From Rossellomorea aquimaris (lineage in GTDB: Bacteria; Bacillota; Bacilli; Bacillales; Bacillaceae_B), in contig NZ_QNRJ01000005.1 in the NCBI RefSeq assembly GCF_003315075.1, forward strand, positions 124,001-188,000: a stretch of DNA of 64,000 nucleotides, written 5' to 3'. The notes beneath the pieces are model-generated. The model searched no databases, was not told the DNA's origin, and saw only the letters and a program-made list of their open reading frames with translations. Below, piece by piece: positions 44,631 through 53,680 of the stretch (within the stretch, counting starts at the first letter, position 1; every line of letters begins with the position of its first letter). Made by a program: the position numbers and the translations under genes.

Positions 44631-44650
44631 TATAATCAGGAGGGATTGCA

Positions 44651-45505
44651 GTGGAACCACTAGTATTAGACGGGAAACTTGTTGCATCTGAGGTAAAAGA
44701 AAGCCTAAAGTCGAGAGTCGCTGAATTAAAAGAGAAGGGTATTACCCCTTGTCTTGCTACAGTACTTGTTGGAGACGACCCATCTTCAGCTACCTATGTG
44801 AAGATGAAGGGTAATGCCTGCGCGAAGATCGGGATGGAATCAAGAAGGATTCATCTTCCTAAGGAAACCTCAACGAACGAACTGTTGGACGTCATCCAGG
44901 AGCTTAATCAAGATTCTTCCGTTCATGGGATTCTCTTGCAGCATCCTGTTCCTCACCATATCGATGAGCGTGCTGCCTTTGAAGCGATCTCCATTGATAA
45001 AGACGTTGATGGAGTCACGAGCCTCGGGTTCGGTCAAAATTCATTGGGGTTTGGTGAATATCCGTCCTGCACACCTGCTGCCATCATGAGCATCATCGAT
45101 TACTACGGTGTGTCCCTTGCAGGAAAACACGCTGTCGTTGTAGGAAGAAGCCCGATTCTAGGAAAGCCTGTGTCCATGATGCTGTTGAATCGAAACGCAA
45201 CGGTGACGACCTGTCATTCTTATACAGAGAACCTGCCTGACCTTCTCTCTACTGCAGATATCGTGGTGGCAGCAGTCGGGAAACCAAACTTCATTCAAGG
45301 CGATTGGTTAAAAGAAGGTGCTGTCGTACTTGATGCCGGCTATAACAAAGGGAACGTAGGAGACATCGATTATGAGGCATGCTATGAAAAAGCGAGCGCA
45401 ATTACACCTGTACCAGGTGGAGTGGGCCCTGTGACCATCTCCATGCTATTAAAACAGACCGTTGACTCTGCTGAGAAATATGGTTCTGTTCTTGAACATT
45501 CCTAA
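44651..45505 (+). CDS. folD: Methylenetetrahydrofolate dehydrogenase/cyclohydrolase
   Basis: 284-aa bifunctional enzyme making 10-formyl-THF from 5,10-methylene-THF. PSSATYVKMKGNAC holds the catalytic Tyr/Lys, GILLQHPVPHHIDE and CTPAAIMSIIDYYGV are family signatures, and VVVGRSPILGKPVS binds NADP. GTG start after AGGAGGG. B. subtilis folD sits in another context; here it is a single gene under a ZTP riboswitch and may be an additional or relocated copy. Confidence 0.93.
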   Translation: MEPLVLDGKLVASEVKESLKSRVAELKEKGITPCLATVLVGDDPSSATYVKMKGNACAKIGMESRRIHLPKETSTNELLDVIQELNQDSSVHGILLQHPVPHHIDERAAFEAISIDKDVDGVTSLGFGQNSLGFGEYPSCTPAAIMSIIDYYGVSLAGKHAVVVGRSPILGKPVSMMLLNRNATVTTCHSYTENLPDLLSTADIVVAAVGKPNFIQGDWLKEGAVVLDAGYNKGNVGDIDYEACYEKASAITPVPGGVGPVTISMLLKQTVDSAEKYGSVLEHS

Positions 45506-45519
45506 TAAATATCCTTTAG

Positions 45520-45554
45520 GAGACTGACTCCATAAACGAGTCAGTCTCTTTTTT
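45520..45554 (+). terminator. Terminator of folD
   Basis: GAGACTGACTC / GAGTCAGTCTCTTTTTT stem-loop. Confidence 0.85.
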
Positions 45555-45626
45555 CCTATTTCAGACTTATTTTTTCTACATTTCAGGAAAGAATGGTAAG
45601 GAATAGAAAGATAAAGGAGCGTTCAT

Positions 45627-47168
45627 ATGGACACACAACACCAAAATGCTTTTTCCGAAACACCGGAGCCCTATTGGAGGGAAACGGCTAAACTCCCCTC
45701 ATTTAAAAAGCTTGATAGCAACTTGAAAGTGGACGTAACCGTTGTTGGCGGCGGGATAGCAGGCATCACCACTGCCTATCTGTTAGCTAAAGGCGGGAAA
45801 AAAGTAGCTCTCATTGAGGCTAATCACTTATTGAACGGAACAACGGGGCATACAACCGCTAAGATTTCCGCTCAACACGGATTGATTTATGATGAGCTCA
45901 TTCAGCATTTCGGAGAAGAGTTTGCAAAGAAATATTATTTGTCACAGTCGAAGGCTCTTCAGTTTATAAAAGACACGATATCCAATGAAAATATAGATTG
46001 TCATTTTACAGAAGAGGACTCATATGTTTACGCGACTACAGACCAATCCGCTACAAAAATTGAGAAGGAGTACGAGGCGTATCAGAAGTTAGAGATTAAG
46101 GGAGAGCTCATCGAAAAACTCCCGATCGACCTATCCATTAAAAACGCAGTCGTGATGAAAGGTCAAGCACAGTTTCACCCTTTAAAATACCTTAAAGCCT
46201 TGGTTGATTCTTATACAGGCCTTGGCGGTCAAATATTTGAAGGAACTGCGGCTAAAACCATTAACGAAGGAGACTCCACTCAAGTTGTGACCGCAGACGG
46301 ATATCATCTGGATAGCAAGCATGTTGTCATCTGTTCTCACTTTCCTTTTTATGATGGGATGGGTTTTTATTTCACAAAGATGTATGCCGAACGCTCGTAT
46401 GTCCTTGGAGTGAAAGCGAAAAAGGACTATCCGGGGGGCATGTACCTAAGTGCCGATGATCCTACCCGTTCCCTCCGTTATGAAGACGATGAAAATGGAG
46501 AAAAACTCATATTAATCGGTGGAGATAAACATAAAACCGGCCAAGGAAAAGATACGATGGATCACTATGAGGCATTACAGGAATTCGGGGAAGAAGTCGT
46601 CGGGATTGAAGAGGTCCGATATAGATGGTCTGCCCAGGACCTGATCACGTTAGATAAAGTACCCTACATCGGGAAATTAACGGAAAAGCACCCAGCTATT
46701 TTGGTAGCGACAGGTTTTAATAAATGGGGCATGACTTCCGGTACTCTGGCCGGTCAGATCCTTTCTGATCAGATTTTAGGAAAACATCATATTTATGCAG
46801 ATGTGTACACTCCTTCCAGGTTTGTTGCCGACCCCAGCATCAAGCATTTCTTCAAAGAGAATATAAATGTGGCTGGTCAACTCATTAAAGGAAAGCTTCA
46901 AATACCAACTAAAAAACCACAGGAACTCCAAAAAGGTGAAGGCGATGTCGTGAACCTCAATGGAAGACGCTGTGGAGGATACCGGGATGAAACAGGAAAG
47001 CTCCACGTGGTAGACACGACCTGCACCCACCTCGGCTGTGAAACCGAATGGAACCACGGAGACCACACATGGGACTGCCCTTGCCACGGATCCCGCTTCT
47101 CCATTGATGGTGAAGTGATTGAAGGTCCTGCCAAGAAACCCCTCGCCAAATTTGAAGTGAACGATTAA
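45627..47168 (+). CDS. FAD-dependent oxidoreductase with C-terminal Rieske domain
   Basis: 513 aa. DAO-type FAD binding GGGIAGITTAYLLAKGG is at about residues 41-57. The C-terminal Rieske 2Fe-2S cluster ligands appear as CTHLGCETEW and CPCHGSRF. Proteins of this design (YhfW in B. subtilis) oxidise small amines or amino acids, passing electrons through the Rieske centre; the substrate is unknown. AAAGGAGCG ribosome binding site. Single gene. Confidence 0.9.
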   Translation: MDTQHQNAFSETPEPYWRETAKLPSFKKLDSNLKVDVTVVGGGIAGITTAYLLAKGGKKVALIEANHLLNGTTGHTTAKISAQHGLIYDELIQHFGEEFAKKYYLSQSKALQFIKDTISNENIDCHFTEEDSYVYATTDQSATKIEKEYEAYQKLEIKGELIEKLPIDLSIKNAVVMKGQAQFHPLKYLKALVDSYTGLGGQIFEGTAAKTINEGDSTQVVTADGYHLDSKHVVICSHFPFYDGMGFYFTKMYAERSYVLGVKAKKDYPGGMYLSADDPTRSLRYEDDENGEKLILIGGDKHKTGQGKDTMDHYEALQEFGEEVVGIEEVRYRWSAQDLITLDKVPYIGKLTEKHPAILVATGFNKWGMTSGTLAGQILSDQILGKHHIYADVYTPSRFVADPSIKHFFKENINVAGQLIKGKLQIPTKKPQELQKGEGDVVNLNGRRCGGYRDETGKLHVVDTTCTHLGCETEWNHGDHTWDCPCHGSRFSIDGEVIEGPAKKPLAKFEVND

Positions 47169-47286
47169 GGGACGGACCTCTGGAAAAAGAATCGGCAATC
47201 CGATGGCTCCCGCTATTTGTCGAATATAGCCTGGGAAATAAACCGAACCCATAAGGTATTTGACATATTTTGTCGTATTCCCTAGA

Positions 47287-47316
47287 AGAATATTTCCTGG
47301 ATAATGCCTCACACTA
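47287..47316 (+). promoter_or_regulatory. Possible sigma-G promoter of the 44-aa gene
   Basis: AGAATA, 17 bases, CACACTA is close to the forespore sigma-G consensus (TGAATA-N17-CATACTA), about 38 bp before the start codon. Confidence 0.4.
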
Positions 47317-47353
47317 TTAATGCTTGAGCTACTATCTACGGGAGGGATTCTGA

Positions 47354-47488
47354 ATGGGACGTACAAAACAAGGTAACCGTAATGCCCAGAGTAATACGAA
47401 TGCTAAAAGAGGGAATCGAACGAGTTCTGAATTAGTTGAGTTTACAACCGGGCAAGCGAATACAAAGAAAAACCGACCACAAGACTAG
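47354..47488 (+). CDS. Small basic Asn/Gln-rich protein, possibly spore-associated
   Basis: 44 aa, rich in Asn, Lys, Arg and Thr, beginning MGRTKQGNRNAQ and ending KKNRPQD, with no hydrophobic segment. GGGAGG ribosome binding site before ATG and a clear terminator behind. Composition and a sigma-G-like promoter recall minor small acid-soluble spore proteins, but the family is not recognised. Confidence 0.65.
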   Translation: MGRTKQGNRNAQSNTNAKRGNRTSSELVEFTTGQANTKKNRPQD

Positions 47489-47510
47489 TAACGACAAGCA
47501 GTCTTAATGA

Positions 47511-47552
47511 AGAATAACCGGCAGTAACACTGCGTCAGGTTATTCTTTTCTT
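47511..47552 (+). terminator. Terminator
   Basis: AGAATAACC ... GGTTATTCT with an inner GCAG/CTGC stem and a T-rich tail. Confidence 0.8.
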
Positions 47553-47644
47553 ATTTCCCCTGATAATCCGTTCATCTTTTCGTAGAGGAATCTCACTCCC
47601 AACCTCGAATACGTTATAGAGAAAAGGATTAGGGGGAATCGATC

Positions 47645-48166
47645 ATGCAAGAACAAATGTTATTTCAACAAATGGAATTCATCCGACTTCGCACATTGGC
47701 TGCTCTCGATGCGACAACAGAACAGCAGGCGGATGAAATGCCTCCCGGATTCAGAAATTCAATCCGATGGAATTTAGGGCATATCCTACTGTCCCAGGAA
47801 AACCTGTTATTCTCCTTTACAGGTGAAAACGACCGTAAAGCACTTCCACCTGAATACGGGGAGCTATTTGGCTTCAATACGAGCCCTGACACCTGGAATG
47901 CGTTCACAGCTCCTACACTGAAGGAACTTCGTGAGAAACTGAAGGCACAGCCCCAAAGGATGAAAGAAGCGTTCTCCGGTCGCTTGAATGAAAAAGGAGA
48001 GAAGCCGTTTGTCCTTGGTGAACATACTACGTTTACCACTTTAGGGGAAGTTCTTTCCTTCACTAACTGGCATGAAGGCTTGCATCAGGGAACCATCACA
48101 TCCATTAAGCGGGTACAGGGAATCGAGAATCTTTGGGAAAAGGTTGAAGAGAAAATAGAAAGATAA
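47645..48166 (+). CDS. DinB family protein
   Basis: 173-aa four-helix bundle of the DinB/YfiT superfamily. Metal-ligand His residues appear as NLGHILLSQ (helix 2) and NWHEGLHQGTI (helix 4). Many members are putative thiol S-transferases, some bacillithiol-dependent, which fits an organism with bshB2. The actual substrate is unknown. GGGGG ribosome binding site. Confidence 0.87.
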   Translation: MQEQMLFQQMEFIRLRTLAALDATTEQQADEMPPGFRNSIRWNLGHILLSQENLLFSFTGENDRKALPPEYGELFGFNTSPDTWNAFTAPTLKELREKLKAQPQRMKEAFSGRLNEKGEKPFVLGEHTTFTTLGEVLSFTNWHEGLHQGTITSIKRVQGIENLWEKVEEKIER

Positions 48167-48200
48167 AAAGACATGGTGGCTCTTGCTGCCATGTCTTTTT
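48167..48200. terminator. Bidirectional terminator
   Basis: AAAAGACATGG / CCATGTCTTTTT stem between convergent dinB-like and msrAB genes, overlapping the msrAB stop. Confidence 0.85.
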
Positions 48201-49143
48201 ATCTGCCTTTAAACAAAATTAAAAAATCCCCATAGCCTTCTTCTTCTAATTCCCCTTTAGGAATAAACCGTAGAGATGCAGAATTGATGCAATAACGAAG
48301 ACCCTTAGGACCAGGTCCATCTGTAAACACATGCCCCAGATGAGAATCCGCTTCCCTGCTTCTTATTTCCACCCGGGTCGAACGATGCGATACGTCATAT
48401 TGTTCTTTGACGCTTGCATCCATGACGGGCTTTGTAAAGCTTGGCCAGCCGCACCCACTATCATACTGATCTTTTGACGTGAATAAAGGTTCACCCGAAA
48501 CGATATCAACGTATAATCCTTCTTCTGTGTTATCCCAATACTCATTTTCGTAAGGTGGCTCTGTTCCATTTTCCTGGGTAACGAAGTATTGCATTTCGGT
48601 TAGCTGTTCCTTTAAATGGGATCGGTCTTTTGGCCAATACTTTTTCAAAAAATCTTCCCGCCCGGATCCACGCTTATATAAAGCATACCGGAAGGCATTT
48701 TCCTTATAGAAATCCTGATGATATTCTTCAGCAGGATAAAACTCGCTTGCAGGGAGAATCTTCGTCACAACTGGCTTTGTGAACATACCACTCTTCTCCA
48801 ATTTTCGTTTTGAATCCTCAGCAAGCTTTTTTTGATTATCGTTATGATAAAAAATGGCTGTACGATAGGAGTCACCCCGATCTTTAAACTGTCCCCCTGA
48901 ATCAGTCGGATCAATTTGCTTCCAGTATAGATCCAGCAGTTTTTCATAAGGGTACTGTAGAGGATCAAACGTGATCTGTACCACTTCATAGTGTCCTGTT
49001 TTCCCTGATGTCACTTCTTTATATGTCGGATTTGCGGATGTACCTCCTGTATAGCCGGATACAATGCGTTTAATTCCTTCCTGCTCATCAAAAGGCTCGA
49101 CCATACACCAAAAACAGCCTCCGGCAAACGTCGCCAGTTCCAT
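48199..49143 (-). CDS. msrAB: Fused methionine sulfoxide reductase A/B
   Basis: 314 aa. The N-terminal MsrA has GGCFWCM (catalytic Cys about residue 10), and the C-terminal MsrB has CGWPSF and the catalytic [11 protein letters not shown]. The fusion repairs both S- and R-methionine sulfoxide in oxidised proteins. In B. subtilis the two are separate genes (msrA, msrB), so the fused form is a notable variant, common in other Firmicutes. No signal peptide, so cytoplasmic. Confidence 0.95.
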   Translation of the reverse strand: MELATFAGGCFWCMVEPFDEQEGIKRIVSGYTGGTSANPTYKEVTSGKTGHYEVVQITFDPLQYPYEKLLDLYWKQIDPTDSGGQFKDRGDSYRTAIFYHNDNQKKLAEDSKRKLEKSGMFTKPVVTKILPASEFYPAEEYHQDFYKENAFRYALYKRGSGREDFLKKYWPKDRSHLKEQLTEMQYFVTQENGTEPPYENEYWDNTEEGLYVDIVSGEPLFTSKDQYDSGCGWPSFTKPVMDASVKEQYDVSHRSTRVEIRSREADSHLGHVFTDGPGPKGLRYCINSASLRFIPKGELEEEGYGDFLILFKGR

Positions 49144-49157
49144 CCTTTCACCTCTTT

Positions 49158-49173
49158 CGTTTCACGTGAAACA
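49158..49173. promoter_or_regulatory. parS-like site
   Basis: CGTTTCACGTGAAACA differs from the parS consensus at one end base. It lies between msrAB and the CHY zinc finger gene. Confidence 0.75.
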
Positions 49174-49197
49174 CACATCGACTTTTTCCACCAGCAT

Positions 49198-49533
49198 TCA
49201 TCCTTCAAAGTAAAGATGATAATGATTCTGACACCCCGGGTTAAAGGAGGACCGACAATGAGGACAAACGGATTGGCAATTCATATATTGTAAGATGGTT
49301 AACTCATTTTTACATTCTCCACAGAGAACGGCTTTCGTATTCCACTCGTTCTTTGACCATATAATAGGGTCATGATCTGCGATATCGTCATGACATTTAT
49401 AACAAGGATAATAGGTATTACAGCACTTAAATTTAATTGCGATGATATCTTTTTGGCTTCGGTAATGCTTGCATTTCGTTTTAGAGTCTACTTCTACGCC
49501 AGATACAGGAATCAACTTTTCAGTCATGTTCAT
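49198..49533 (-). CDS. CHY zinc finger protein
   Basis: 111 aa with the CHY domain: CKHY (about 21-24), CCNTYYPCYKCHDD, CGECKNELT and CPHCRSSFNPGC provide Cys/His ligands for about three zinc ions. Eukaryotic relatives are in ubiquitin ligases; bacterial stand-alone forms have no established role. The Helo-like tandem fold is inferred only. Promoterless-looking gap of 25 bp to the parS site downstream. Confidence 0.88.
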   Translation of the reverse strand: MNMTEKLIPVSGVEVDSKTKCKHYRSQKDIIAIKFKCCNTYYPCYKCHDDIADHDPIIWSKNEWNTKAVLCGECKNELTILQYMNCQSVCPHCRSSFNPGCQNHYHLYFEG

Positions 49534-49676
49534 CCTCCTTCATGCAGTAAATTTCGATAAACATAGTCGATTTCCCTACAAGAATCTTAAACTAGTTATC
49601 TATTACCTATACATTCTAGTCTATTGATCTACCTGTACTATACAATGAATAGTATGATAAAGGGAGGGGAAGATTC

Positions 49677-49780
49677 TTGAAATTGATTGTATTTGGAGCT
49701 GCAAGTGGAACAGGAAAAGAAGTAGTGAAGCATGTTCTAAGGGAGGATCATGAAGTCCCTGCATTTGCACGGATACAGCC
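49677..49780 (+). pseudogene. Remnant of an NAD(P)-binding (NmrA-like) oxidoreductase
   Basis: After a strong AGGGAGGGG ribosome binding site and TTG start, the first about 32 codons read KLIVFGAASGTGKEVVKHVL and EVPAFAR, the N-terminus of an NmrA/SDR atypical-5 protein. The sequence then runs into the terminator of the convergent HAD gene, so the other roughly 170 residues are lost. A deletion remnant. Confidence 0.7.
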
Positions 49781-49786
49781 AAATAT

Positions 49787-49839
49787 AAAGGGACTGTGCT
49801 TCCTACGATACGCTATTCGTAAGAAGAACAGTCCCTTTT
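49787..49839 (-). terminator. Terminator of the HAD gene
   Basis: AAAGGGACTGT / ACAGTCCCTTT 11-bp arms with a 31-base loop that pairs partly itself, just past the HAD stop. Confidence 0.7.
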
Positions 49840-49841
49840 CA

Positions 49842-50513
49842 TTAACTCATATGCTCCAGGATCCCCTTTAAATCCTTGTATTCAAAATGAGGTCTTACCC
49901 CTAATTCATCCATCACTTTTTCCTGACGATTGATCCATGCCGTATAGAATCCAAAGTTCGTCGCCCCTGCAATGTCCCATGGGTTCGAAGACATAAACAG
50001 TACTTCTTCTCTCCTGACCCCGAGCTTTTCAAGAACAAGCTGGTAAGACATCGGTGTCGGCTTAAACTGCTTCACTTCATCAACTGTCAAAACCTCATCC
50101 AGTAAATGTCCAAAGGGAGATTGCTCCACCAGAGGTGAAAGCATATCAAGGGAACCGTTGGAAAAAATCGCTTTTTGATAGGGTTTCAGTTCTTCCAATA
50201 CACTCCCTGTTTCTTCATAGTGATTTAATTCTAAATAAGCATCCAGCAGTTCCTGCTCTTTTTCGCCAGTAAGGTCAACCCCTACTTGCTTACAGGCATA
50301 GTGGAGCGCATCCTTCGTTATCTTGAAAAAGGTCGTATACGTTCCCATTAATTGACGTAAAAAACTATACTCCAATTGCTTTTGACGCCATACCTGGCTG
50401 ATTTCCTCCCCTTTATCAGGAAAGACTTCATTACACTTTTCAATGACGGAATGAACGTCGAAAAGTGTTCCATACGCATCGAACACAAATGCCTTTATAT
50501 TGAGATTTGACAT
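49842..50513 (-). CDS. Haloacid dehalogenase type II-like HAD hydrolase
   Basis: 223 aa. Motif I FDAYGTLFDVHS (Asp12), motif II FSNGSLDML and motif IV SSNPWDIAGATNFGFYTAWINR match (S)-2-haloacid dehalogenases, including the SSNxWD signature. The enzyme would hydrolyse 2-haloacids to 2-hydroxyacids, but many such annotated proteins have other natural substrates. Single gene. Confidence 0.87.
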   Translation of the reverse strand: MSNLNIKAFVFDAYGTLFDVHSVIEKCNEVFPDKGEEISQVWRQKQLEYSFLRQLMGTYTTFFKITKDALHYACKQVGVDLTGEKEQELLDAYLELNHYEETGSVLEELKPYQKAIFSNGSLDMLSPLVEQSPFGHLLDEVLTVDEVKQFKPTPMSYQLVLEKLGVRREEVLFMSSNPWDIAGATNFGFYTAWINRQEKVMDELGVRPHFEYKDLKGILEHMS

Positions 50514-50660
50514 ACATATCTCCTCCTATATTCTCTCCTTATATAATAGACTGTTTCATATAAATTAAACTTTTTCACCTCAAAGCGAATTCATTTCACA
50601 ACCAGGTTTTTTGTGTTATATTACTTCGAGTATCTAAACATCTAATGGAGGTGGTCATTT

Positions 50661-52004
50661 ATGACTGCAGAACCACATGCACAGGCATCACCTTCTTATA
50701 CTAAAACAATCTTATTCTTGAGCTTAACCGTCTGGCTGGTTGTCATGAATACCACCATGTTTAATGTAGCTCTCCCCAATGTCTTGAAGGATTTCTCTTT
50801 AGCCCCTTCTGAAGGAGCCTGGATTGTATCGGGTTATTCCATCGTACTCGCCATTTGCACCATTACATATACGCGCCTGGCAGACTATATACCGATCAGG
50901 AGGCTGCTTATTCTGGGCATCTCCATTTTCGGGCTGGCATCGTTCATGGGCTTCTTCGCTCATACCTTTACCTGGCTATTGCTCTCCCGTTTATTCCAAG
51001 CGGCAGGTGCCGCAGCCATTCCCGGGTTATCCATGGTGTTTGCCGGACGTTTTGTCCCGATGGCAAGACGCGGTCGGGCATTAGCGATGATTGCCTCGGC
51101 TTCTTCCCTGGGCTTTGGATTAGGGCCCGTCGTAGGAGGAGTGATTACCGATTATTTAAGTTGGAACTATTTATTTTTAATCACATTATGTGTCCTTGGA
51201 ATGATACCTGTACTATACCGCTTCCTGCCGGATGAGACGACCAGGAAAGGGTATTTTGATGTATGGGGAGGCCTTTTGACCGGAGTAGGAATTACGTTCT
51301 TTCTGCTGTTCATTTCAACTTTCCACTGGTATTATTTCGCAGGTGCCGTCGTGTTCTTTGGAGGACTGTGGATTCGGATCCATAAAATCGAACTGCCCTT
51401 TATTCAACCAAGTTTGATACGGGACAAAGGATACCGCCAGATCTTATATATGAGTTTCCTGGGTTTCGCCACTCACTTTGCGATTTTAATCGTCATGCCC
51501 CTTATGCTTCAGCATGTTTTTGGTAAAAACCCGACAGCCGTCGGATTCATTATCTTTCCGGGTGCGATGCTGTCGGCGGTGGCAGCTATTTATGTGGGAA
51601 GACTGATTGATCGGTATGGAAATATGAGGGTGATGTTCCTTGCACATATCCTTCTGATCATTTCAACCGTCATCTTTTATTTCTTATCACCCCACAGTGA
51701 ATACATGATTATGCTGGCTTATATGTTTACAAGCTTTGGCTTTTCAAGTCTTTCCTCAAGCTCGACCAATGAAGTTTCCCGGGTCATGAGTAAGGAGCTG
51801 ATTGCTTCAGGAATCGGCATGAAACAGCTTACCCATTTTGTTGGCAGTGCGTCTGGTTCTGTTCTGGGAGGAATCATTGTCGAGATGGGCGGAGTAGAAT
51901 TCCCGGTAAATTCCTTTCAGAATACATTCCTTGTTCTGATCGGGTTAATGACCTTATCCCTTTCTCTATTGTATTTATACCGCCAAAGAATCAACCATCA
52001 TTAA
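50661..52004 (+). CDS. MFS transporter, EmrB/QacA-like
   Basis: 447 aa with 12 or more helices. LVVMNTTMFNVALPNVLKDF is the typical first helix of DHA2 drug exporters; FQAAGAAAIPGLSMV and SLGFGLGPVVGG (antiporter motif C region) support proton-coupled export. The substrate cannot be predicted. GGAGGTGG ribosome binding site; isolated gene with its own terminator. Confidence 0.88.
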   Translation: MTAEPHAQASPSYTKTILFLSLTVWLVVMNTTMFNVALPNVLKDFSLAPSEGAWIVSGYSIVLAICTITYTRLADYIPIRRLLILGISIFGLASFMGFFAHTFTWLLLSRLFQAAGAAAIPGLSMVFAGRFVPMARRGRALAMIASASSLGFGLGPVVGGVITDYLSWNYLFLITLCVLGMIPVLYRFLPDETTRKGYFDVWGGLLTGVGITFFLLFISTFHWYYFAGAVVFFGGLWIRIHKIELPFIQPSLIRDKGYRQILYMSFLGFATHFAILIVMPLMLQHVFGKNPTAVGFIIFPGAMLSAVAAIYVGRLIDRYGNMRVMFLAHILLIISTVIFYFLSPHSEYMIMLAYMFTSFGFSSLSSSSTNEVSRVMSKELIASGIGMKQLTHFVGSASGSVLGGIIVEMGGVEFPVNSFQNTFLVLIGLMTLSLSLLYLYRQRINHH

Positions 52005-52044
52005 AATCCGGTCCAGGCTGAATATCTCCCTGGACCGGATTTTT
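52003..52044 (+). terminator. Terminator of the MFS gene
   Basis: AAATCCGGTCCAGG / CCTGGACCGGATTTTT stem-loop. Confidence 0.85.
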
Positions 52045-52135
52045 CTATAAATTAGTGAAGTTCTTATCCTGTGTGGATTCCTCTTCTACCATTAAGGGTA
52101 TAGTAAGAAAAAAACAGTAGAACAGGGGAATTCAT

Positions 52136-53605
52136 TTGAAAACAAAGAAAAAGTGGTATAAGAAGAAAAGCTGGTGGATCGGGGGCGTCATTATATTGAT
52201 CCTTACAGTCGTCATGTTTTATCACCGGGTAAAGCCTTTACCTCCGGGAGTATCCTATGCCGGTAATACTTATACCATACCTGAAAAGGATGTGGAGTTC
52301 TTATACGACCTTACGTACCAGAAGGATGGAAAAGAACTCTATGATCATTCAATCTTTGATGAAGTATATCAAACCATCGAAGAAGCAGAAGATTTTCTTA
52401 TTTTGGACTTATTTTTAGTAAATGGATATACAAAGGGTGATCGCGATTACCCCCGCATCAGTGAAAAATTATCGAAAACGATTCAAAAACAGATGAAAAA
52501 GAAACCTGATCTTAAGGTGGTCTTCATCAGTGATGTTGTCAACACCACGTATGGGTCCCATACGGCTAAACAATTGGAACCTTTAGAAGACCTTGGGGCT
52601 GAGGTTATTTATACCGATTTAAACCGCCTCAGAGATCCCAATCTCTTATACTCAGGTGTGTGGAGGACCGCTCTAGGGTGGTTCGGTCAGGATGGCTATG
52701 GTTGGCTTCCAAACCCCATGGCCCCTTCTGCACCTAAGGTAACCATGAGATCTTACTTGAAACTGTTGAATATTAAAGCGAATCACCGTAAAGTCGTGAT
52801 TACAGAGGACGCGGGACTTATTCTTTCCGCCAACCCCCATGACGCCAGCGGTTTCCACTCAAATATAGGGTTCAAAGTCAAAGGGGAAATTCTTAAGGAA
52901 ATGGTGAAAGCTGAAAAGGCAGTGGCTGCATTTTCCGGGGGGAATGTAGAGGCATTTCCTACCGGGGAAGACTTAAATCAGTCTATTAAAAAGCTTTCCC
53001 CTGCTGAAGCTTCCGTGAAAGCACAGATCCTTACTGAAAAGAAAGTTCAAACAAGTGTCGTAAACGCTATGAATAAAGCCAAAAAAGGGGATGAAGTCTG
53101 GATCGGGATGTTCTATCTCGCAGACCGGGACATTATCGATGCCATAGGGGATGCTGCTGATCGTGAAGTAGAGGTACGTTTGGTACTCGACCCCAATCAA
53201 AATGCCTTCGGTCAAGAAAAGATTGGGTTACCCAACCTGCCAATCGCATCGGAGCTGCACAACCTGGACAATGACCATATTACGATTCGCTGGTACAACA
53301 CCAACAAGGAACAATACCATACCAAGTTCATTTATATAAAAGGGAAAAAAGAGAGCACCGTCATCGGAGGATCCAGTAATTACACTTCGAGAAACTTAGA
53401 TGATTATAACTTAGAAGAAAACATAAAGATCGTGGCCCCAACTGATAGCAAAACCATGTCAGATATTGACCAATATTTCAATCGTATCTGGAACAACGAA
53501 GGTGGCACCTACACCGTTAAATATGAGAAATATCAGGATAAATTGCCTGCCTTTAAATATGTCATGTATATCCTGCAAAAAATCTTCCAAGTGACGACCT
53601 ATTAG
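52136..53605 (+). CDS. Phospholipase D family membrane-anchored protein
   Basis: 489 aa with a basic N-terminus and one transmembrane helix (about 12-28). Two PLD half-sites are seen as NHRKVVITEDAGLILSA and YHTKFIYIKGKKESTVIGG, the second followed by SSNYTSRNL. Both are HxK with the usual downstream Gly/Ser-Asn, although Asp at the sixth position is altered in each copy. Related to cardiolipin synthases but with a longer spacer. TTG start after CAGGGG. Role inferred as lipid headgroup transfer or hydrolysis. Confidence 0.85.
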   Translation: MKTKKKWYKKKSWWIGGVIILILTVVMFYHRVKPLPPGVSYAGNTYTIPEKDVEFLYDLTYQKDGKELYDHSIFDEVYQTIEEAEDFLILDLFLVNGYTKGDRDYPRISEKLSKTIQKQMKKKPDLKVVFISDVVNTTYGSHTAKQLEPLEDLGAEVIYTDLNRLRDPNLLYSGVWRTALGWFGQDGYGWLPNPMAPSAPKVTMRSYLKLLNIKANHRKVVITEDAGLILSANPHDASGFHSNIGFKVKGEILKEMVKAEKAVAAFSGGNVEAFPTGEDLNQSIKKLSPAEASVKAQILTEKKVQTSVVNAMNKAKKGDEVWIGMFYLADRDIIDAIGDAADREVEVRLVLDPNQNAFGQEKIGLPNLPIASELHNLDNDHITIRWYNTNKEQYHTKFIYIKGKKESTVIGGSSNYTSRNLDDYNLEENIKIVAPTDSKTMSDIDQYFNRIWNNEGGTYTVKYEKYQDKLPAFKYVMYILQKIFQVTTY

Positions 53606-53631
53606 GTTTTAATTCCTAAATAAAAGGGAAT
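53606..53631 (+). promoter_or_regulatory. Candidate sigma-B promoter of the GlsB-like gene
   Basis: GTTTTA, 14 bases, GGGAAT. It overlaps a 9-bp palindrome (TTTAATTCC / GGAATTAAA) that could instead be a weak hairpin after the PLD gene. Confidence 0.45.
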
Positions 53632-53680
53632 TAAATCAGTAACAACACATCACAAAAAACATGACATGGAGGTTAGAAAA

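Noticed and set aside
46776..47366. 196-aa minus-strand ORF over the Rieske domain
   Set aside because: Antisense to the well-supported Rieske oxidoreductase, no family match and no ribosome binding site.
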